A stretch of DNA of 31,647 bases from a virus: positions 1 to 31,647 of IMG/VR virus record IMGVR_UViG_3300025151_006915, one strand, 5' to 3'. The first letter of the stretch is position 1, and every line of letters starts with the position of its first letter. This document shows positions 29,233 through 31,647 of the stretch, in pieces. The translations under genes were made by a program, and so were the position numbers. The notes below the pieces were generated by a model, which saw only the letters and a list, made by a program, of their open reading frames with translations, made no database searches and was not told the DNA's origin.

Positions 29233-29753
29233 TATTTCATTCCACGTTGTGCTTTATATTGTGCAAGACTTGATCCGACCTTTGTTGGATTTTGTGCTTT
29301 ATATTGTGCAATCGACATAGGAATCTTGTCTGGATTTTGTGCTTTGTAATCTGCAATCGATTTATACTGTTTTGGTGCAGGTTTAGGATTTACAGCATTA
29401 AGCATCATATCCATTGCTGTGCTTGACATAATCTTTAGATCATTACTCTGTTTTCTAAACAAAAGATATTCAGGAGATTTCAAAGCAGCGGCACCTTTCA
29501 ATCCTTTTTTGGCAACTGCATTACGATACACATTTCTTAGTTCTTGTATCTTTGCTTGCACCAAGGCAGATAATTTTTCATAATTTGCATTTGTAATACC
29601 GCCTAATTTTTTATAAATGGCCTGTGCATCTGCTTGTGCATTTGGTTTTACTGCTAAAACTTTGTTGATATCTCCACCATAATTTCTATCATAATTTACA
29701 ACAGGAATATCTGCTGTTGTCAAATTTTCTCTTATAATATCTTTAATTTTCAT
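29232..29753 (-). CDS. Helical hypothetical protein with C-terminal SIAQYKAQNPxK repeats (173 aa)
   Basis: I do not recognise a family. The N-terminus MKIKDIIREN fits the capsid-targeting pattern (possible cut after IRE). Residues 40-115 are helical and basic (KLSALVQAKIQELRNVYRN). The C-terminus has three copies of S(I/L)A(D/Q)YKAQ(N/R), the first two followed by P and ending in a basic tail. Size, charge and context recall T4 internal head proteins (IPI-III), which bind DNA in the capsid and are injected. It overlaps neighbours as ATGA and TAATG. Confidence 0.6.
   Translation of the reverse strand: MKIKDIIRENLTTADIPVVNYDRNYGGDINKVLAVKPNAQADAQAIYKKLGGITNANYEKLSALVQAKIQELRNVYRNAVAKKGLKGAAALKSPEYLLFRKQSNDLKIMSSTAMDMMLNAVNPKPAPKQYKSIADYKAQNPDKIPMSIAQYKAQNPTKVGSSLAQYKAQRGMK
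29244..29360 (-). repeat. Three C-terminal peptide repeats (SIAxYKAQNPxK)
   Basis: Residues 132-170 contain SIADYKAQNPDKIPM, SIAQYKAQNPTKVGS and SLAQYKAQR, a unit of about 15 residues or 45 bases. The DNA copies are also similar (TGTGCTTTATATTGTGCAA type on the plus strand), so copy number may vary among relatives. Confidence 0.8.
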
Positions 29754-30598
29754 CTGCTGTCCGCCAATCTGTTTATTAGTTCTACAATCCTGTAGTAGTT
29801 TTTATCTCCAAGTGTTTGTACACTTTCAGGAAGTGCTTTGCCTTCTTTTTCAAATGCTTCTTTTGCTTTTGCAACAAGTTCTTCAAAATCAGGTTGTCCT
29901 TTGATAGCCGCAATAATGCTTTCAACTGTTCTTGTGTCTACTTCTTTTGCATTTGGGCCTAACAGTAATTGTGCAATTTGATTCCAATCATTTGCAACCA
30001 GTTCACCTGATTCAGCATTTTGTAAACCAAACTTAGGACTATATTTAAATCCTTTTGCCCTAGCAATACTAGATAACAACACTGCTCTATCTTTACCACT
30101 GAACTCTTGTGTTCCGCCACGTTTTGAACCTATTTGGAATTCTGGATTGTCCGTAAACATAAAATCTGTTTGTACATAACCATTTTCACTATTACCATTT
30201 ATTGGCGTTCTAAAATGCACCTGGTCCCCTGCGTCTTTTATCCAACCATCTGTTTTGGTGCGTCCTTTGTTCATAATATCTTCTTGACTTACTCCGTGTT
30301 TAATAAGCCAATCATACAGTCGCTTTATAATATCTTCTTTATTAACTTTGTTTAGATCTGTATTTAAATCTAAGTCGCCGGAGGAATTTTTCTCAAATGT
30401 ACCATCTGGATCGTTCTTACGCCCTGTAGTGCCTAAATAATTCACAGGTAAACTATCATCGCCTTTTTCAGACATCCAATCATAACCTGTAATGATTTCT
30501 AAAAATTGAACAGTGGTATCTACATCTTTTGTAGCGATTCTTTGAGTTAAAGGACCACTATCTGTTTTAAATATATTTCCGCCTTCTTTTAATATCAT
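29750..30598 (-). CDS. Pol-beta-type nucleotidyltransferase-like protein, capsid-targeting-like leader (282 aa)
   Basis: The start is ATG at 30598 (MILKEGGNIF), with AGGTGG eight bases upstream; an earlier GTG at 30610 lies within that ribosome site. LGTTGRK at 55-61 followed by GDLDLNTD at 74-81 gives the GS/GT and DxD (D75, D77) metal motif of the pol-beta nucleotidyltransferase fold, and VQTDFMF gives the third Asp (D145). Such enzymes add nucleotides to RNA, protein or small molecules. The leader MILKE fits the LxE cut of a prohead protease. It is the first gene of the capsid-targeted cluster and has both a late box and an early-type promoter upstream. Target unknown. Confidence 0.65.
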   Translation of the reverse strand: MILKEGGNIFKTDSGPLTQRIATKDVDTTVQFLEIITGYDWMSEKGDDSLPVNYLGTTGRKNDPDGTFEKNSSGDLDLNTDLNKVNKEDIIKRLYDWLIKHGVSQEDIMNKGRTKTDGWIKDAGDQVHFRTPINGNSENGYVQTDFMFTDNPEFQIGSKRGGTQEFSGKDRAVLLSSIARAKGFKYSPKFGLQNAESGELVANDWNQIAQLLLGPNAKEVDTRTVESIIAAIKGQPDFEELVAKAKEAFEKEGKALPESVQTLGDKNYYRIVELINRLADSR

Positions 30599-30630
30599 AG
30601 ACTCTACCACCTATTCCTCACTATGTAGAG

Positions 30631-30638
30631 TATTTATC
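30631..30638 (-). promoter_or_regulatory. T4-type late promoter box GATAAATA
   Basis: The minus strand reads GATAAATACT, 32 bases before the ATG of the pol-beta-type gene. It is the same variant as the box of the Fe-S carrier and would give late expression to the capsid-targeted cluster, as expected for virion proteins. Confidence 0.6.
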
Positions 30639-30647
30639 GCATATAAA

Positions 30648-30676
30648 ATATTACAATAATTATCTATGCTTGTCAA
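30648..30676 (-). promoter_or_regulatory. Weak sigma70-type promoter, TTGACA-17-TAATAT
   Basis: The -35 TTGACA (30676-30671) includes the TGA stop of the zinc-ribbon gene, with a 17-base spacer to TAATAT (4 of 6). It lies just upstream of the late box, so the cluster could be read at two times. Confidence 0.4.
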
Positions 30677-30834
30677 TCAATCTTTTCTAGCTCACAACTT
30701 CCTTTGTGTCCACAATGCGGACAATGAAATGTATATCTTTCTATTTTCATTTTTTCCATTGTTGCATAAGTAAACCAGTTTTTGCATTTAGTGCAAGTTA
30801 AATGCCATATTGTTTCTTTAACTGCTTTGAACAT
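30673..30834 (-). CDS. Small zinc-ribbon protein (53 aa)
   Basis: The frame runs from ATG at 30834 to TGA at 30673 and encodes MFKAVKETIWHLTCTKCKNW followed by FTYAT and a basic stretch, then FHCPHCGHKGSCE. CTKC (14-17) and CPHC (38-41) make a four-Cys zinc ribbon. An AAGGG ribosome site lies six bases before the ATG, within the end of the upstream gene, which it overlaps by 17 bases. It may bind nucleic acid or a protein partner. Function unknown. Confidence 0.78.
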   Translation of the reverse strand: MFKAVKETIWHLTCTKCKNWFTYATMEKMKIERYTFHCPHCGHKGSCELEKID

Positions 30835-31057
30835 TTTTTACCCTTCTAAAAAAGCCTTCAGGCGATTGCATACAGGCAATAAGTTCTTCCCACATTGCCG
30901 GACTAATTTCTAATACGTGTTCTACATCTAAAACTGGATCATCTTGGGTTATATAAACAAGATCATCATATGCTTGCACTTTCAAGTCTCCGTGAGTACC
31001 TGTTTCGTCCATTATGGTAATACAAACTTCGTCCCAATCAAACTCTACTGTATACAT
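30818..31057 (-). CDS. Acidic conserved-type hypothetical phage protein (79 aa)
   Basis: The sequence begins MYTVEFDWDEVCITIMDETG and is acidic, alternating strands and ending in a helix (PAMWEELIACMQSPEG) with a basic tail. Similar small proteins occur in T4-like cyanophages, from memory, next to structural genes. No catalytic motif is visible. A perfect late box TATAAATA lies five bases before the ATG, so late transcription with an almost leaderless message is likely. It overlaps the zinc-ribbon gene. Confidence 0.75.
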   Translation of the reverse strand: MYTVEFDWDEVCITIMDETGTHGDLKVQAYDDLVYITQDDPVLDVEHVLEISPAMWEELIACMQSPEGFFRRVKNVQSS

Positions 31058-31062
31058 AAAGA

Positions 31063-31070
31063 TATTTATA
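31063..31070 (-). promoter_or_regulatory. Perfect T4 late promoter box TATAAATA
   Basis: TATAAATA on the minus strand lies between the tRNA cluster and the 79-residue gene, five bases before its ATG. In T4 the start site is about six bases after the box, which here would fall on the ATG. Confidence 0.75.
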
Positions 31071-31078
31071 AATTGAAA

Positions 31079-31172
31079 TGGTAGTCCTGACAGGATTCGA
31101 ACCTGTATCGCTCTCTAATCTGGAGACTGTGCCGGATATAAGCCGGGTGTTTTACCTTTAAACTACAGGACT
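31079..31172 (-). tRNA. tRNA with UAU anticodon (Ile-type codon) and long variable arm
   Basis: The acceptor AGTCCTG pairs fully with CAGGACT, followed by A73 and an encoded CCA. The D stem is GTTT/AAAC, the anticodon loop CTTATAT (anticodon TAT, reading AUA), and the T arm ACAGG-TTCGAAT-CCTGT. Between anticodon and T arms lie about 24 bases with a TCTC/GAGA stem, a class II variable arm that is not expected for tRNA-Ile. The outer anticodon-stem pair is C-C. Confidence 0.75.
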
Positions 31173-31175
31173 ATT

Positions 31176-31251
31176 TGGTGCTCCCGGTAGGATTCGAACC
31201 TACAGTCGACCCGTTATGAGCGGGGGGCTTTAACCGTTAAGCTACAGGAGC
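31176..31251 (-). tRNA. tRNA-Met or tRNA-Ile2 (CAT anticodon)
   Basis: The acceptor GCTCCTG pairs with CGGGAGC (one T-G pair), followed by A73 and encoded CCA. D stem GCTT/AAGC, loop CTCATAA (anticodon CAT), T arm GTAGG-TTCGAAT-CCTAC. Whether it is elongator Met or lysidine-modified Ile (AUA) cannot be decided by eye. Confidence 0.9.
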
Positions 31252-31253
31252 AT

Positions 31254-31337
31254 TGGTGGGCGATCCAGGAATCGAACCTGGCGTGCGTTTCCGCGGAGGA
31301 TTTACAGTCCCCTGCCACACCTTGTAGCATATCGCCC
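31254..31337 (-). tRNA. tRNA-Tyr (GTA anticodon)
   Basis: The acceptor GGGCGAT pairs fully with ATCGCCC, followed by A73 and encoded CCA. The anticodon loop CTGTAAA gives GTA. The variable arm is long, as normal for bacterial tRNA-Tyr, and the T arm is CCAGG-TTCGATT-CCTGG. Confidence 0.92.
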
Positions 31338-31338
31338 G

Positions 31339-31414
31339 TGGAGTGGGTGATTGGACTCGAACCAACATAACAGGGATTTGCAATCCCGCCCGTAACCATT
31401 CCGGGCACACCCAC
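31339..31414 (-). tRNA. tRNA-Cys (GCA anticodon)
   Basis: The acceptor GTGGGTG pairs fully with CACCCAC, followed by T73 (the Cys discriminator U) and encoded CCA. D stem CCCG/CGGG, anticodon loop TTGCAAA (GCA), T arm GTTGG-TTCGAGT-CCAAT. Confidence 0.9.
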
Positions 31415-31418
31415 ATAA

Positions 31419-31491
31419 TGGAGCGGAATACCGGATTCGAACCGATTCCATCAGCTTGGAAGGCTGAGTCCTCTCCCAGGAGAAATTCCGC
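31419..31491 (-). tRNA. tRNA-Gly (TCC anticodon)
   Basis: The acceptor GCGGAAT pairs fully with ATTCCGC, followed by T73 (the Gly discriminator) and encoded CCA. Anticodon stem TCAGC/GCTGA with loop CTTCCAA (TCC). The D arm is short (TCC/GGA). T arm TCGG(T)-TTCGAAT type is intact. Confidence 0.9.
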
Positions 31492-31494
31492 ATT

Positions 31495-31579
31495 TGGCAC
31501 AGGTGGCGAGATTCGAACTCGCTCAGCTTACGCACTGGTTTTGGAGACCAGCATACCTCTCCAACTGTATCGCACCTGC
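31495..31579 (-). tRNA. tRNA-Trp-type (CCA anticodon) with enlarged variable region
   Basis: The acceptor GCAGGTG pairs with CACCTGT (first pair G-T), followed by G73 and encoded CCA. D stem ATAC/GTAT, anticodon stem CTGGT/ACCAG with loop CTCCAAA (CCA), T arm GCGAG-TTCGAAT-CTCGC. The variable region is 12 bases (TGCGTAAGCTGA), longer than the five expected for Trp, and position 8 is C rather than T. Confidence 0.75.
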
Positions 31580-31584
31580 ATACC

Positions 31585-31647
31585 TGGCGGTTGGACAGGG
31601 ATTCGAACCCTGGGAACGCTTTACACGTTCAACTCCTTAGCAGGGAG
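31585..31647 (-). tRNA. tRNA-Ser (GCT anticodon), 5' half beyond the window
   Basis: The 3' part shows the anticodon stem ACTCC/GGAGT with loop CTGCTAA (GCT), a long class II variable arm (GAACG/CGTTC), the T arm CAGGG-TTCGAAT-CCCTG, acceptor strand TCCAACC, G73 and encoded CCA. The D arm and 5' acceptor strand are cut off by the window edge. Confidence 0.85.

Noticed and set aside
31079-31172. Alternative anticodon arm with CAGATTA loop (GAT, Ile) in the first tRNA
   Set aside because: Position 33 would be A instead of T and the stem would have a mismatch; the CTTATAT loop obeys T33 and A37 rules.
31214-31535. Minus-strand open frames across the tRNA cluster
   Set aside because: They run through several complete tRNA genes; the open frames are chance.

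Overview
The window is AT-rich, gene-dense DNA that looks like part of a marine T4-like myovirus genome, of the kind that infects SAR11 (pelagimyophages) or picocyanobacteria. The evidence is two very long fibre or structural genes, a UvsE UV endonuclease, an IscA/HesB-type Fe-S carrier, a QueD-like enzyme, T4-type late promoter boxes (TATAAATA and GATAAATA) and a tRNA cluster with encoded CCA ends. Almost everything is on the minus strand, with 1-50 base overlaps between neighbours. One small zinc-ribbon gene (8650-8937) is on the plus strand. The host range is inferred; no exact genome is recognised.

Layout along the plus-strand coordinates: 1-8215 holds a fibre protein truncated by the window edge and a 2185-residue fibre/adhesin, which share an N-terminal motif. 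8228-11689 holds the Fe-S carrier, the plus-strand zinc-ribbon gene, an SGNH-like protein, small hypothetical proteins and UvsE. 11788-14357 holds a metallophosphoesterase, a GT8-like glycosyltransferase, an HxGH nucleotidyltransferase, a P-loop kinase and a QueD-like protein. 14435-16155 holds a membrane protein, a Lys-rich protein and a 57-residue protein.

16195-26748 is one tightly overlapped operon. It begins (right end) with a putative glycosyltransferase, continues with six consecutive radical SAM genes (four with an N-terminal twitch-like domain, one with a B12-binding-type domain, one with a C-terminal SPASM/twitch-like Cys cluster), and ends with two SGNH-like proteins. This is an elaborate and unexplained modification pathway.

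26769-30598 encodes five proteins. Their N-termini (for example MRLRELFEA, MRYRELVEA, MILKEGG) resemble the T4 capsid-targeting sequence cut by the prohead protease. Behind these leaders are an HxGH nucleotidyltransferase, a peptidoglycan-binding transglycosylase, a ligase-like KxDG protein, a repeat-tailed helical protein and a pol-beta-type nucleotidyltransferase. I infer that this is a set of enzymes packaged in the head and injected with the DNA. 30673-31057 holds two small conserved-looking proteins, and 31079-31647 holds seven tRNA genes (the last cut by the edge).

Six sigma70-type promoters (TTGACA-like, 16-17 bases, TATAAT-like) were found on the minus strand. Each has its -35 box inside the end of the upstream gene. 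They divide the minus strand into early-type transcription units; late-type boxes precede the Fe-S carrier, the capsid-targeted cluster and the 79-residue gene. No insertion sequence, CRISPR array or integrase is visible, and no gene-free stretch exceeds 300 bases.
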